A stretch of DNA of 64,000 bases from Flavobacteriales bacterium UBA4422 (GCA_002389645.1 DGQE01000003.1:161026-225025); one strand, 5' to 3'; positions 1-9,130 are shown, numbered from the stretch's first letter. Notes: generated from the sequence alone by a model not told the origin. Program-made: numbers and translations.

Positions 1-173
1 CTGCCTCCAGCATGAATTTGAGCCTTAACAACCCACCAACCTGTTCCGGTTTCTTCTTGAAGTTTCTTTGCTGCAGCAACAGCTTCATCAGCATTGGCGG
101 CAACTATACCTTCTTGTATTCTTACTCCAAAACTTTTTAATATTGATTTACCTTGGTATTCGTGTAGATTCAT
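1..173 (-). CDS. sucC: Succinate-CoA ligase (ADP-forming) subunit beta, 5' part only
   Basis: Only the first 57 codons are in the window; the gene continues past the left edge. The translation begins MNLHEYQGKSILKSFGV and runs through a KAQIHAGG segment, which is the typical start of the ATP-grasp beta subunit of succinyl-CoA synthetase (TCA cycle, cytoplasm, succinyl-CoA + ADP + Pi to succinate + ATP + CoA). The ATG at 171-173 is preceded by a good Bacteroidota-type promoter (205-235). No sucD is visible here. Identity rests on the N-terminal motif only, but that motif is very characteristic. Confidence 0.93.
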   Translation of the reverse strand, partial: MNLHEYQGKSILKSFGVRIQEGIVAANADEAVAAAKKLQEETGTGWWVVKAQIHAGG

Positions 174-204
174 GATTTCAGTTATTCTAGTTGTTGTTGG
201 TTTT

Positions 205-235
205 CAAATGTATACTTACAAATAAAAGATTCAAA
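205..235 (-). promoter_or_regulatory. Bacteroidota-type promoter of sucC
   Basis: Read on the minus strand, a TTTG box (232-235) is followed by exactly 19 bases and then TACATTTG (205-212), matching the Bacteroidota sigma-70 consensus TTTG-N19-TAnnTTTG. The transcript would start near 200, giving a leader of roughly 25-30 bases to the sucC ATG at 173. No start-site mapping is available, so the call is by motif and spacing. Confidence 0.7.
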
Positions 236-244
236 TTCATTTTC

Positions 245-1066
245 TTAAGGCAGCATCGCCTTAAAGTCATCATAGCTGGTTGGAGCAAAATACTCAGTTG
301 AGCAACCTAATTCAGCAGCTTTTGCTCTAATATCCTCAACCCTTGTCTCAGGATTTGGATGCGTGCTTAAAAATGTCGGAACGCTAGCCCCTTCTCCTTC
401 AGCTGATATTCTTTCAAAAAATGTCGCAGCACCGTCACACCTATATGGCGTGGAGGATAGATAATCAACCGAATAAGCATCAGCCTCAGATTCATCAGAA
501 CGGCTGAATTTAAGCACTGCTGCATTTTCTGCAAGACCTGCTGCTATCGATGCTATACCAGAAGGATTATCTCCTAGCGCCATTGACAAAACTGTTTGCA
601 CACCATACGACTCTAACATCTGTTTCGCAGAATGGCGTCTGTCTGCATGAGCAATTTCGTGTCCTAATACCCCCATCAAATCATCTTCATTGTCCAAATA
701 TTTAATAATACCTGTGTAGAAGTAGATATAGCCACCAGGAGCCGCGAAAGCGTTCAAGACGTCTTCGTCAATGATGTGAACCTCCCAAGTAAACTCATCC
801 TTAAACCTTATTTCAGATGATTCTAGCACTTGATCCCGCAAACCTTCTAGATATGCATAAGCATCAGCATATTGCGCTCGATCTAGTACTGGATATTCAT
901 CTGGCTTCGAGGCAATTTCAGACTGCAACTGAAGTCCTAAGCTTTTATCGTCTTCTAGGGTATAAACTAAATCAACCAAATCTTTGTCACAACCACTCAA
1001 TCCCAATGTGGAAACTAAAATGAAAACAAAAAGCCTAGCTAGAGGATATTTGGATACTAGTATCAT
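245..1066 (-). CDS. M48-family zinc metalloprotease, lipoprotein
   Basis: A 273-residue exported protease. The N-terminus has a hydrophobic signal ending in a lipobox (LSGC, Cys26), so it is probably a lipoprotein. The zinc motif HEIAH lies at about residues 136-140 within VLGHEIAHADRRHS, and the downstream SESEAD segment supplies the third ligand, as in BepA/LoiP-type M48 enzymes. Family members act in the periplasm in outer-membrane protein quality control. The start overlaps the stop of the upstream gene by four bases (ATGA), so the two are probably translationally coupled. The specific substrate is unknown. Confidence 0.9.
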   Translation of the reverse strand: MILVSKYPLARLFVFILVSTLGLSGCDKDLVDLVYTLEDDKSLGLQLQSEIASKPDEYPVLDRAQYADAYAYLEGLRDQVLESSEIRFKDEFTWEVHIIDEDVLNAFAAPGGYIYFYTGIIKYLDNEDDLMGVLGHEIAHADRRHSAKQMLESYGVQTVLSMALGDNPSGIASIAAGLAENAAVLKFSRSDESEADAYSVDYLSSTPYRCDGAATFFERISAEGEGASVPTFLSTHPNPETRVEDIRAKAAELGCSTEYFAPTSYDDFKAMLP

Positions 1067-1521
1067 TTAAGACCTTTTTTATGACGATCAAGATGTGCAC
1101 TTAACAATGGAAAGGCAAAAGATTGAAATACGGTAGAATTAGCGTTAAAAACCTTGTCATATATAGACTCTAAGTTCTTGCTGAATTCAGTTGTAAATAC
1201 TGGTCCCACTTCCTTTAAAATATCCATAGACTCTTCCAATTTCTTTTGAATAAAGCCTTCCTTTTTTTCATACTCCTCGGGCAATAAAGCCGTGTAGGTA
1301 TCAAAATCACGCTCAAAATGAAGATCTAACTTCTCATAGATTGGTTGGAGGTATTCAGCTGAGCTAAAAGTTCGCACATGTGTTTGTTTAATGGCCACCG
1401 CTCTTTCCTCTTCATTGATCACTCCATCTTGGTGAATTGCAGCTAAAATTGTTGTCCAAACGATTGCATCTCCAAGTTTTGCGATTACCTCATCAGAATA
1501 CTCATATACATCTTCCATCAA
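1063..1521 (-). CDS. Hypothetical 152-residue protein, TerB-like
   Basis: A small, mostly helical, soluble protein without a signal peptide. The segment AIHQDGVINEEERAVAIK resembles the acidic helix-loop-helix of TerB-like proteins, but the match is by eye and weak. It overlaps the downstream M48 protease by four bases and is therefore likely its operon partner; it would be cytoplasmic while the protease is exported. The start MMEDVYEYSDE could be either Met. No function is assigned. Confidence 0.7.
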   Translation of the reverse strand: MMEDVYEYSDEVIAKLGDAIVWTTILAAIHQDGVINEEERAVAIKQTHVRTFSSAEYLQPIYEKLDLHFERDFDTYTALLPEEYEKKEGFIQKKLEESMDILKEVGPVFTTEFSKNLESIYDKVFNANSTVFQSFAFPLLSAHLDRHKKGLK

Positions 1522-1621
1522 CTAATTTTAGTTGGGCTGCAAAAATGTAATTTTAAAACGTCAAGTTATCACATGATGCGTGAAGTTTTCAAAACAAAAT
1601 GAACCAAGAGTGGTGCTGCAC

Positions 1622-2281
1622 TTATTTTAATTTATCCGCAAATGCTTTTCTAAACTTTTCGACTTTAGGTTGGATTACAAACGTACAATAAGGCTGAGAG
1701 GTGTTACTGTTGTAGTAATTTTGGTGATAATCTTCAGCTACATAAAAATCTGTCAGCTCTTCAATAGTCGTAACTACAGGGTTAGGGTAAGCACCTGATT
1801 CATCAAGTTTTCGTTTGTAGTACTCAGTCTTTTCTTTCTGCTTTTCATTATGGTAAAACACTGATGACCGATATTGAGTTCCTATATCATTTCCTTGCCT
1901 ATTCAACGTTGTAGGATCATGTGTCTTCCAAAAAACTTCCAACAACTCATCAAATGATATAACATCAGGATCAAATACTATTTGAGCTACTTCGGCATGC
2001 CCCGTCCTACCTGTGCAAACTTCTTTGTAAGAGGGATTCTTTATAAAGCCTCCAGCATAGCCAGACGTAACACTTTCCACCCCTTTGAGCTCCTGAAAAA
2101 CAGCTTCAATACACCAAAAGCATCCAGCTCCAAGTGTAGCGGTATCCATTCCTTCTGCGATCATTTCTTTATCCATTTTTTCAGATAGCACTGCTTCATT
2201 TCTCTTTTCTTCTGCATTACTGCATGAGAAAGAAGTCATCATGACAAGAGCAGTTGCTAAGGTTTTAATTGTTGCATTCAT
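1622..2281 (-). CDS. msrA: Peptide-methionine (S)-S-oxide reductase, exported lipoprotein form
   Basis: Reduces the S-epimer of methionine sulfoxide in oxidised proteins. The catalytic motif GAGCFWCIEAVF is present, with GYAGG and the C-terminal YHQNYY region of MsrA. I chose the start at 2281 (MNATIKTLATAL) instead of the longer reading to 2326, because it gives a compact signal peptide with lipobox TSFSC, then an acidic linker before the catalytic domain. The protein should therefore work in the periplasm or on the outer membrane. No MsrB domain is fused. A YCII-type gene lies just upstream on the same strand. Confidence 0.92.
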   Translation of the reverse strand: MNATIKTLATALVMMTSFSCSNAEEKRNEAVLSEKMDKEMIAEGMDTATLGAGCFWCIEAVFQELKGVESVTSGYAGGFIKNPSYKEVCTGRTGHAEVAQIVFDPDVISFDELLEVFWKTHDPTTLNRQGNDIGTQYRSSVFYHNEKQKEKTEYYKRKLDESGAYPNPVVTTIEELTDFYVAEDYHQNYYNSNTSQPYCTFVIQPKVEKFRKAFADKLK

Positions 2282-2338
2282 GTCTATCATCTTAACAATG
2301 GTAAAGACGATAAAGTTGTGATGCACTTACAATTCACC

Positions 2339-2719
2339 TTATTCCGCTATATCTCGGAAACCATCATCGTCATCATCATCCTCTAAATCATCAAGATGAG
2401 ACTCTAATTCACGCACCTCTATTGTACCACCGAAATCAAATATTGGACAGTCCTGAGCCATCTCTACGGCCATTTCCATGTCAGTAGTTTCGAGGATCAG
2501 ATAACCAGTAACGCTATCATCAGCACTTTCTTGTCTTGCAGATGCGCCATTTTTATCTACTATAACCGCATGATCCTTCATCGGAAGACCATCAATTAAA
2601 ACACCTTCTTCCTCTAAGCTATCCATCCACTGATCCCAAGCGCGCTCATGCTCATCTAACTCTTGGTCATTTGCCGAGTTGGTTTTACCCCCTTTGAAAA
2701 GAAATATATACTCTTTCAT
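2339..2719 (-). CDS. YCII-related domain protein
   Basis: About 126 residues starting MKEYIFLFKGG; an upstream in-frame Met at 2752 is possible but adds residues not typical of the family. The ferredoxin-like YCII fold is suggested by MKEYIFLFKGG, the central GVLIDGLPMKD and the GYLILETTDMEMAVEMAQDCP segment. The tail is very acidic (LDDLEDDDDDDGF). YCII proteins are often linked to sigma factors or dehalogenation, but no sigma gene is adjacent here. It may be cotranscribed with msrA. Function unknown. Confidence 0.8.
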   Translation of the reverse strand: MKEYIFLFKGGKTNSANDQELDEHERAWDQWMDSLEEEGVLIDGLPMKDHAVIVDKNGASARQESADDSVTGYLILETTDMEMAVEMAQDCPIFDFGGTIEVRELESHLDDLEDDDDDDGFRDIAE

Positions 2720-2865
2720 TTTATTTTGTTTTAGAGCGCTAATTAAAGACAATCATTCTATAACTCACACGTCTAATATCAAAAGATTTCACTGACTTAC
2801 CATTTGCTAAAAATTAACCTTTAATTCATAGGTCTTTTTCTACTATTGAAGTCAAATTTGCTGTT

Positions 2866-4173
2866 ATGAAAATGATTACAGGATTCATTTGCATGCTTAT
2901 TTTAAGCATCCCTGCACATAGCCAAGTGCACATTGAAAGTGGACCAATGCTAGGATACAATTCACTAAACGAAGCAAGTATTTGGGTTCAGCTTAGCGAC
3001 TCAGCAAAAGTTTCTATTGAATTTTGGGAGTCGGAAAATGACTTGAGCAAACGCGAATTAAAACCCGAGCTCAATGATATGAATGAAACCCATATCGCGA
3101 CATTCATTGCGAGTGAGTTAACTCCGGGCACAACATACAACTATGAAATTTTGGTAAATGGGATAGTACAAAATTTTGAGCCTCATTTAAGTTTTAAAAC
3201 ACAACAATTATGGCAATACAGATCTGACCCTCCCACTACTCGAGTTGCTCTAGGAAGCTGCACTTATATTAATGAAGCCGCTTATGACCGTCCGGGCAAA
3301 CCATACGGAAGCAACTATCAAATCTTTGAACATATTGCCGATAAGAATCCTGATGCAATGATTTGGTTGGGCGATAACATCTATCTGCGCGAGTACGATT
3401 ATTTCACTTGGAAAGGCTATTTGCATCGCTACAATCACACACGAAAAACACCAGAAATTCAAAGACTATTGCGCTCTACCACCAACTACGCCATTTGGGA
3501 TGATCATGATTTTGGCCCCAATGATGCCAACGGAAGCTGGATTCACAAAGATTGGGCTTTAGAAGCTTTTAAGCTGTATTGGATGAACCCATCCTTTGGA
3601 ATAGCAGGTACTCCAGGAATAAATACAGCATTTCCTGTGAACGATGCGCACTTCTTTTTTATGGATAATCGATATAATCGAACATCACCAGACAACAAGG
3701 GAGTTGATCCACATATACTTGGCAAGGCACAAATTGAATGGTTGATAGAAGCGCTTAAATTCAGCAAAGCTCCTTTCAAGATGATAGCCGTTGGTGGACA
3801 AGTACTCAATCCCTCGAATGTTTATGAAAACCACGCTCGCTATGCAGACGAGAGGAAATATTTGCTGGACCGCATTGTAGAGGAAAAAATTGACGGAGTG
3901 GTCTTTCTTACCGGTGATCGGCATCATACTGAACTACGAAAAGAAAGCATTGATGGCATTACCATTCATGATTTAACCGTGAGTCCATTAACTTCAGGTG
4001 TACACAGACCTAACAATGAAGACAACCAAAACCTAGTGGAAGGCACCTTGGTTTCAGAACATAATTTTGCCATTTTAGAATTTACAGGCGAACGCTTGTC
4101 TCGTCAAATGAAAATATCCATTTTTGACAAAGAAGGTTCGGATATTTGGAGCCGAACGATAAATCCTAAATAA
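2866..4173 (+). CDS. PhoD-like alkaline phosphatase family protein
   Basis: A 435-residue exported metallophosphoesterase with a cleavable signal peptide (about residues 1-19, ending SIPAHSQ). An N-terminal fibronectin-like domain (YNSLNEASIWVQL...TPGTTYNYEI) precedes the catalytic domain. Metal-binding motifs are visible: LGDNIYLREYD, WDDHDFGPND and LTGDRHHTEL, as in PhoD-like enzymes that bind Fe/Ca and cleave phosphomono- or diesters. It is monocistronic; the next stretch on this strand is a gene remnant. Substrate is not predictable from sequence. Confidence 0.9.
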   Translation: MKMITGFICMLILSIPAHSQVHIESGPMLGYNSLNEASIWVQLSDSAKVSIEFWESENDLSKRELKPELNDMNETHIATFIASELTPGTTYNYEILVNGIVQNFEPHLSFKTQQLWQYRSDPPTTRVALGSCTYINEAAYDRPGKPYGSNYQIFEHIADKNPDAMIWLGDNIYLREYDYFTWKGYLHRYNHTRKTPEIQRLLRSTTNYAIWDDHDFGPNDANGSWIHKDWALEAFKLYWMNPSFGIAGTPGINTAFPVNDAHFFFMDNRYNRTSPDNKGVDPHILGKAQIEWLIEALKFSKAPFKMIAVGGQVLNPSNVYENHARYADERKYLLDRIVEEKIDGVVFLTGDRHHTELRKESIDGITIHDLTVSPLTSGVHRPNNEDNQNLVEGTLVSEHNFAILEFTGERLSRQMKISIFDKEGSDIWSRTINPK

Positions 4174-4193
4174 AAGTTATAGGTGATTTTTAA

Positions 4194-4712
4194 AACGGAC
4201 TTTCAGACCAAGCGATCATCAATGCTTCGGGCAGAACGTGGCACCAATGGTTTGATGAATTGAAACAAAAAGGCTTTGATCAACAACCTGAAAATGTGAT
4301 ATTGATATCTAGTGCGTCCTGCCGGAATGAATTACCTCTTCGTTATCGCTTTCAGCGTTTTATTCCTATATATGAATTGATACCCAGTTGGTTATTGAGG
4401 CAAGGTGCCTTAATTCTACAACCTATTGTTGAGCCAGACAGGAAAATGCATGAATCGACATTCATTTCTATGCTCAAAGACAAGGATAAACGCTTTTTAA
4501 AACGCACAATTAGAATGATTATTCGTTGGGAAAAAGAAGACTGTGATGGCGCTATTTATAATCTCCATGGCGATAACGACCATACTTTGCCCATAAAGAA
4601 TATTTCAGCTGACGAAGTTATTCAAGATGGTTCGCATATGATGATGTTGACCAGAGCAAGCGACCTCAGTCCATTAATCGAAAACTTTTTAAAACGAAAT
4701 AGCTCTCAATAA
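4194..4712 (+). pseudogene. Chimeric gene remnant: DUF4287-like N-terminus joined to alpha/beta-hydrolase C-terminus
   Basis: The frame is open from a stop at 4191-4193 but has no ATG until well inside; the first usable start is TTG at 4260. The first part reads GLSDQAIINASGRTWHQWFDEL, like the segment of DUF4287-type proteins around ATGKTWDEWFALLD. It then switches to VILISSASCRNELPLRYR and IYNLHGDNDHTLP...GSHMMML, the C-terminal half of a Bacteroidota alpha/beta hydrolase with its acid and His motifs. The nucleophile elbow (GxSxG) half is absent. This looks like a deletion that fused two genes and destroyed both. It overlaps the convergent YciO gene by seven bases. A short expressed protein from TTG cannot be excluded. 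Confidence 0.65.
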
Positions 4713-5326
4713 AGGTTCTCAATATCTCCCAACCCTTGTCTAATTACTTCTATTTCTCCAGATGAGCAATCGACAATTGTAGATGCTGTTTGATTACCAT
4801 AACCTCCATCAATAACACAATCAACAATGTTTTCAAACTTCTCATGAATCAATTCTGGATCTGTAGAATACTCCATAATATCATCTTCATCACGAATAGA
4901 GGTTGTGACAATTGGGTTACCTAAGAGTCGCACTAGTTCACGAGGAATATTATGATCAGGGATTCGAATTCCAATGGTTTTCTTCTTAGCAGTGAAAATC
5001 TTCGGAATCAAATTGCTGGCTTCCAAAATAAAAGTGAATGGACCTGGAAGCCCTTTTTTCATCATCTTAAAGGTTTTATTATCAACATGTTTCGCGTAAT
5101 CAGTAATATGACTCAAATCATAACAAATGATTGACAAATTTGCTTTTTCAACCTTTAACCCCTTAATCTGAGCGACTCGCTCCACTGCCTTTTTACTATT
5201 GATATCACACCCTAGTCCATAAACAGTATCGGTAGGATAAATAATAACACCACCTTTTTTTAAGATATCAACCACCTTCAGAAGCTCTCGCTCGTTAGGG
5301 TTTTCTGGGTAAATGCGTAAAATCAT
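4706..5326 (-). CDS. YciO/Sua5/YrdC-family protein (L-threonylcarbamoyladenylate synthase family)
   Basis: A 206-residue cytoplasmic protein covering the whole YrdC-like domain. Features include GGVIIYPTDTVYGLGCD near the N-terminus, the KGLKVEKANLSIICYDLSHI segment, GPFTFILEAS, IGIRIPDHNIP and the C-terminal STIVDCSSGEIEVIRQG. The KxR signature expected in true threonylcarbamoyl-AMP synthases is not clear (KGLKVEKANLS), so it is closer to YciO than to TsaC. YciO has much weaker tRNA t6A activity, so a direct role in t6A synthesis is uncertain. Convergent with the remnant at 4194-4712. Confidence 0.88.
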   Translation of the reverse strand: MILRIYPENPNERELLKVVDILKKGGVIIYPTDTVYGLGCDINSKKAVERVAQIKGLKVEKANLSIICYDLSHITDYAKHVDNKTFKMMKKGLPGPFTFILEASNLIPKIFTAKKKTIGIRIPDHNIPRELVRLLGNPIVTTSIRDEDDIMEYSTDPELIHEKFENIVDCVIDGGYGNQTASTIVDCSSGEIEVIRQGLGDIENLY

Positions 5327-5420
5327 CGATCAATTAAGTGTATAACAATATTAACGATTCACCCTTTGATTAGCCTTATTAATTCAGCATTGAATTATAC
5401 TTGTGATCAAATTGTAAACA

Positions 5421-7457
5421 ATGAGAATAACAACCTTACTCCTAGCATTGACGCTTTCGGCAATAACTATTGCACAAAATACCTTAACTCCAGAAAGTTT
5501 GTGGCAACTAAAGCGAATTTATGGAGAGTCCGTTTCGCCAAATCAAAAAGCCATCATCTTCTCTGAAAAGGAATATGAACTTGACAAGGACAAAGGTATC
5601 TCTCACCTATATTTCATGGATATTGATGGAAATAACATAAAAAGAATTTCTGATGGTAATAGCAGCATCTATTCAGCGCAATGGCGCCCTGATGGAACTA
5701 AGATTGGTTATTTGAGCAATCAAAGTGGCAGCATGCAGCTTTGGGAAATGAACCCGGATGGTTCTGATGCTAAGCAAGTGAGCTTTTTTAGCGAAGGAAT
5801 CGCCAATTGGAGCTATTCACCCAACATGGAATTTATCAGCTACACAATGGATGTCAAAGTCGAAGAATCACTTTCAGACAAGTATTCAGATTTACCAAAA
5901 GCGACAGGCCGTGCTTATGACAACCTCATGTTTCGTCATTGGACGCAATGGCATGATTACACTTATTCGCATGTTTTCTTTAGCCAATATTCAGATGCTC
6001 AGATCGCGCCAGACCAAAACGATATAATGGCATCAGAACCCTATGACTCTCCAATGAATCCTTTTGGTGGTTCAGAGCAAATTGCTTGGAGCAAAGACGG
6101 CAAGTCTTTGTTTTATGTAAGTAAAAAGCTTGTAGGCAAAGAATATGCAGTCAGCACTAATTCAGAAATCTATCGTTACAACATAAGCACCGGCAAAACC
6201 ACCAACATTACCGATGGTAACTTGGGTTATGACAACGAACCAGTTGTGTCACCTGATGGAAGTAAAATTGCTTGGATGAGCATGGCTCGCAATGGCTTTG
6301 AATCAGACAAAAATGACATACTTATTCTAGATCTCAACACAGGCACTCAAACGAATATTACCAATGATATTGATCAAACATTTGGGAGCATAGTTTGGTC
6401 GGCCGAAGGCAAAAATATTTATGCATTGAGTCCAGTAAATGCTACCTATCAAATATTCGAACTTGGCATTGACAAGAATATGAAACGGTCGTCTTTTAGA
6501 GCTGTTTCAATAGGTGAGCACAATATTAACTCCATTCAATTAGCAGGAAACTCATTGATTGGAACCAAGAGCACCATAAGCAGCCCAAATGCCCTTTACA
6601 GTTGGGAAATAAAAACGGGAAAAGAAACGAAGCTCTCTAAATCGAATGATGCTCAGCTTAGAGCGACTTCAATGGGGGAAGTTGAAAAACGTATGATCAA
6701 AACCTCTGATGGAAAAGACATGCTCACCTGGTTTATCTACCCTCCAGACTTCGACCCAACCAAAAAATACCCAACTCTACTGTATTGTCAAGGTGGACCG
6801 CAAAGCGCTGTTAGTCAGTTTTTCAGCTTTAGATGGAATTTCCAGCTAATGGCTGCAAATGGCTACATTGTTGTAGCGCCAAATCGAAGAGGACTTCCAA
6901 GCTTTGGTCAAAAATGGAATGATGATATTTCAAAAGACTGGGGTGGACAAGCAATTCAAGATTACTTAAGCGCGATTGATGAAGTGGCGAAAGAGCCTTT
7001 TGTAGATAATGACAAACTAGGTGCTGTAGGAGCTAGTTATGGTGGGTATAGCGTATATTATTTAGCCGGAGTTCATGAAGGCAGATTTAAAACCTTCATT
7101 AGCCATTGTGGACTCTTTAATCTTGAAAGTTGGTATGCCAGCACAGAAGAGTTGTTCTTCGCCAACTGGGACATTGGAGGACCATATTGGGAGAGTCCAA
7201 TCCCTCAGAGTTACAAGAGCTTCAGCCCGCATAAGAAAGTGGGCAATTGGGACACCCCGATAATGGTAATCCATAACGAACTCGATTTTAGAGTTCCTCT
7301 AAACCAAGGGTTAGAAGCATTTACAGCCGCCCAAATCAAAGGAATACCCAGTAAGCTTCTATACTATCCTGATGAAGGACATTGGGTTTTGAAACCACAA
7401 AATGGAGTAATGTGGCACCGCGAATTTTACGGCTGGTTAGATGAATGGTTGAAATAA
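5421..7457 (+). CDS. S9-family peptidase (prolyl oligopeptidase/DPP-like)
   Basis: A 678-residue exported serine peptidase with a signal peptide (about 18 residues, ending TIAQ). The N-terminal half has repeated TolB/PD40-type propeller blades (YSAQWRPDGTKIGYLS, PVVSPDGSKIAWMS). The C-terminal alpha/beta-hydrolase domain carries GASYGGY with Ser near residue 539, an Asp near 620 in LDFRVPLNQG and a His near 653 in DEGHWV. Such enzymes cleave short peptides in the periplasm, typical of peptide-consuming marine Bacteroidota. The convergent DUF2911 gene begins one base after its stop. Confidence 0.93.
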   Translation: MRITTLLLALTLSAITIAQNTLTPESLWQLKRIYGESVSPNQKAIIFSEKEYELDKDKGISHLYFMDIDGNNIKRISDGNSSIYSAQWRPDGTKIGYLSNQSGSMQLWEMNPDGSDAKQVSFFSEGIANWSYSPNMEFISYTMDVKVEESLSDKYSDLPKATGRAYDNLMFRHWTQWHDYTYSHVFFSQYSDAQIAPDQNDIMASEPYDSPMNPFGGSEQIAWSKDGKSLFYVSKKLVGKEYAVSTNSEIYRYNISTGKTTNITDGNLGYDNEPVVSPDGSKIAWMSMARNGFESDKNDILILDLNTGTQTNITNDIDQTFGSIVWSAEGKNIYALSPVNATYQIFELGIDKNMKRSSFRAVSIGEHNINSIQLAGNSLIGTKSTISSPNALYSWEIKTGKETKLSKSNDAQLRATSMGEVEKRMIKTSDGKDMLTWFIYPPDFDPTKKYPTLLYCQGGPQSAVSQFFSFRWNFQLMAANGYIVVAPNRRGLPSFGQKWNDDISKDWGGQAIQDYLSAIDEVAKEPFVDNDKLGAVGASYGGYSVYYLAGVHEGRFKTFISHCGLFNLESWYASTEELFFANWDIGGPYWESPIPQSYKSFSPHKKVGNWDTPIMVIHNELDFRVPLNQGLEAFTAAQIKGIPSKLLYYPDEGHWVLKPQNGVMWHREFYGWLDEWLK

Positions 7458-7458
7458 T

Positions 7459-8010
7459 CTATAATTCTTCCACTGGAATAACGAATCGCACATCAGACCA
7501 TTCGCAGATAATTTGGATACCTGAGTCACTTTCCCCTAGTCGAATAGTAAACCGCTTAATTGACTGAGCTAGGTGCTCAACAGGCACGTTCAATTTTACG
7601 ATATCCTGCGAGTAGTCAGGCTCTGAAAATCCCCAACGGTCCCATGTTTTGTTAAGTGCAATAGCGAACGAATCTTGGCCTGGAAAGGCATGAATACCAT
7701 ACGTTCCATCGGGAATCAGTGTTCCATTAATTGTCACATCCTCGCTAAATTCAGCAACAGTGGCTTCATTAGCACCTAGTCTCCAATACATGCCATATGG
7801 CTGCAAAGCGCCTTCTTCTTCAGTTCCAAATATTAATCTACCTCGCACAGAAGGTCGACTATAGTCAATGCTCACAGTCAATCCACCGTTGGTAGTAATC
7901 CGCTGCTCAGCTGAAGGGCTTAAGGTTCTATTTCTATAGTTTGAATAAAACATTCCAGCGCCTAACAGCACAACAATTAACCCTATAGCGATGAGTATAT
8001 TTTTCTTCAC
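7459..8010 (-). CDS. DUF2911 domain protein, membrane-anchored
   Basis: 183 residues with an N-terminal hydrophobic anchor (NILIAIGLIVVLLGAGMFY) and a soluble domain. The motifs VSIDYSRPSVRGRLIFG, YGMYWRLGANEATVAEFSED, GTYGIHAFPG and FAIALNKTWDRWG are those of DUF2911, common in Bacteroidota and of unknown function. The domain would face the periplasm. It stands alone between a convergent peptidase and the lipid kinase 80 bases upstream on the same strand. Confidence 0.88.
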   Translation of the reverse strand: MKKNILIAIGLIVVLLGAGMFYSNYRNRTLSPSAEQRITTNGGLTVSIDYSRPSVRGRLIFGTEEEGALQPYGMYWRLGANEATVAEFSEDVTINGTLIPDGTYGIHAFPGQDSFAIALNKTWDRWGFSEPDYSQDIVKLNVPVEHLAQSIKRFTIRLGESDSGIQIICEWSDVRFVIPVEEL

Positions 8011-8089
8011 AATGATTAAATCGAGGCCAAAAATAAATTTATTCTTTGCTTAGTATCAGCAATAATTCAATCTCTGTAAAGGAAGGCGA

Positions 8090-8992
8090 TCACATCACCA
8101 AACAGAGCGCATTCTTATCAAGCTCAAAAACAATGCTTTCATTTTCGTAGAGGATGTCAAGAAACTCACCATCCGTTTCTACCGGCATTTGTCCGCTAAG
8201 CACAGTGATTTTTACCTTGTTACTTGAATAGTATGTCACTTCATGCCTATCTATTCTATCTTTCTTACTTAGCTTGGCTCGAAAAGAAATCATCTCCCAA
8301 ACTGAAGCTCTTGAAACCACTGTAACCCCAAAGTCACCGCCTGAGAGTTTTGCTTGGGGAGCAAAACCTAACCCATTGCTTACGAAGTGTCCTTTACCCA
8401 TGACAGATAATAGCATCTCACCTTCATAAACTTCATTATCCATTTCAATCTTTACAAATGGACGTTTGTACTTGATTACCCAAGCCAAGGTATTCACCAA
8501 ATAATTCAATTTCGATGGCAAGCTTCTTCGCAATGTTGAAACATCCTTGCATACTAATGCGCCTATACCGGCTGTAGATCCATTCACAAACCTTCTCTCT
8601 TTTCCGTTTCTTTCAATAAAAGCGCAATCAATGCTTTCATGCTTACCGGAAATTATTCCTTCCAGGTAGTATTTCAAGTCATGCCCCCCTATTGTTTTTG
8701 CAAGATCATTCGCATTACCACATGGGTAATGAGCAAACAAAACTCTATTTTGAGGATTAGCATTAAAGGCACCATTAACTACCTCGTTTAGCGTACCATC
8801 ACCACCACAAGCCAAGATAGCATCTACTTTGTGCGTGGTCGCTCCATAAGCATAACGAAAGGAATCTCCCGCAGATTTGGTTACACGAATATCAACGCTA
8901 TGTTCTGGATAAGACTTGATCAGAGTGGCCGCTGAGGCTTCAACTGAAACAGATTTATCTGACAAGCCATTTATGACGATAAGGATATTCAT
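8090..8992 (-). CDS. Diacylglycerol/sphingosine kinase-family lipid kinase (YegS/DgkB-like)
   Basis: About 300 residues. I prefer the start at 8992 (MNILIVINGLSDKS) over 9004, because the family begins at this beta strand. The nucleotide-binding motif GGDGTLNEVVNGAF is intact, followed by HYPCGNANDLAKTIG, matching the DAGK catalytic domain; the C-terminal domain ends with QMPVETDGEFL, the conserved metal-site loop. It would phosphorylate a lipid such as diacylglycerol at the inner membrane. The divergent FTR1 gene starts about 140 bases away, and the space between holds two inverted repeats. Confidence 0.9.
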   Translation of the reverse strand: MNILIVINGLSDKSVSVEASAATLIKSYPEHSVDIRVTKSAGDSFRYAYGATTHKVDAILACGGDGTLNEVVNGAFNANPQNRVLFAHYPCGNANDLAKTIGGHDLKYYLEGIISGKHESIDCAFIERNGKERRFVNGSTAGIGALVCKDVSTLRRSLPSKLNYLVNTLAWVIKYKRPFVKIEMDNEVYEGEMLLSVMGKGHFVSNGLGFAPQAKLSGGDFGVTVVSRASVWEMISFRAKLSKKDRIDRHEVTYYSSNKVKITVLSGQMPVETDGEFLDILYENESIVFELDKNALCLVM

Positions 8993-9041
8993 TGGGTGGG
9001 CCAAATGTATTGCTATTTGAAAGAATAGAAATAAATGTAAT

Positions 9042-9073
9042 AATACCTCATTATAGGTATTGTTCTGTGAACA
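9042..9073. promoter_or_regulatory. Two adjacent inverted repeats upstream of the FTR1 gene
   Basis: AATACCT-cattat-AGGTATT (9042-9061) is a perfect 7-base inverted repeat with a 6-base gap. Immediately after it, TGTTC-tgt-GAACA (9061-9073) is a perfect 5-base inverted repeat. They lie between the divergent lipid kinase and FTR1 genes, about 60-90 bases before the FTR1 start. A metal-responsive repressor site is possible given the downstream iron permease, but neither arm matches a Fur consensus I recognise, and chance palindromes occur in AT-rich DNA. Confidence 0.3.
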
Positions 9074-9130
9074 TTGGAGTCGTTCTTTTGTCCTTATCTA
9101 AACTTAATCTAAATAAGATAAAATCTTAAT

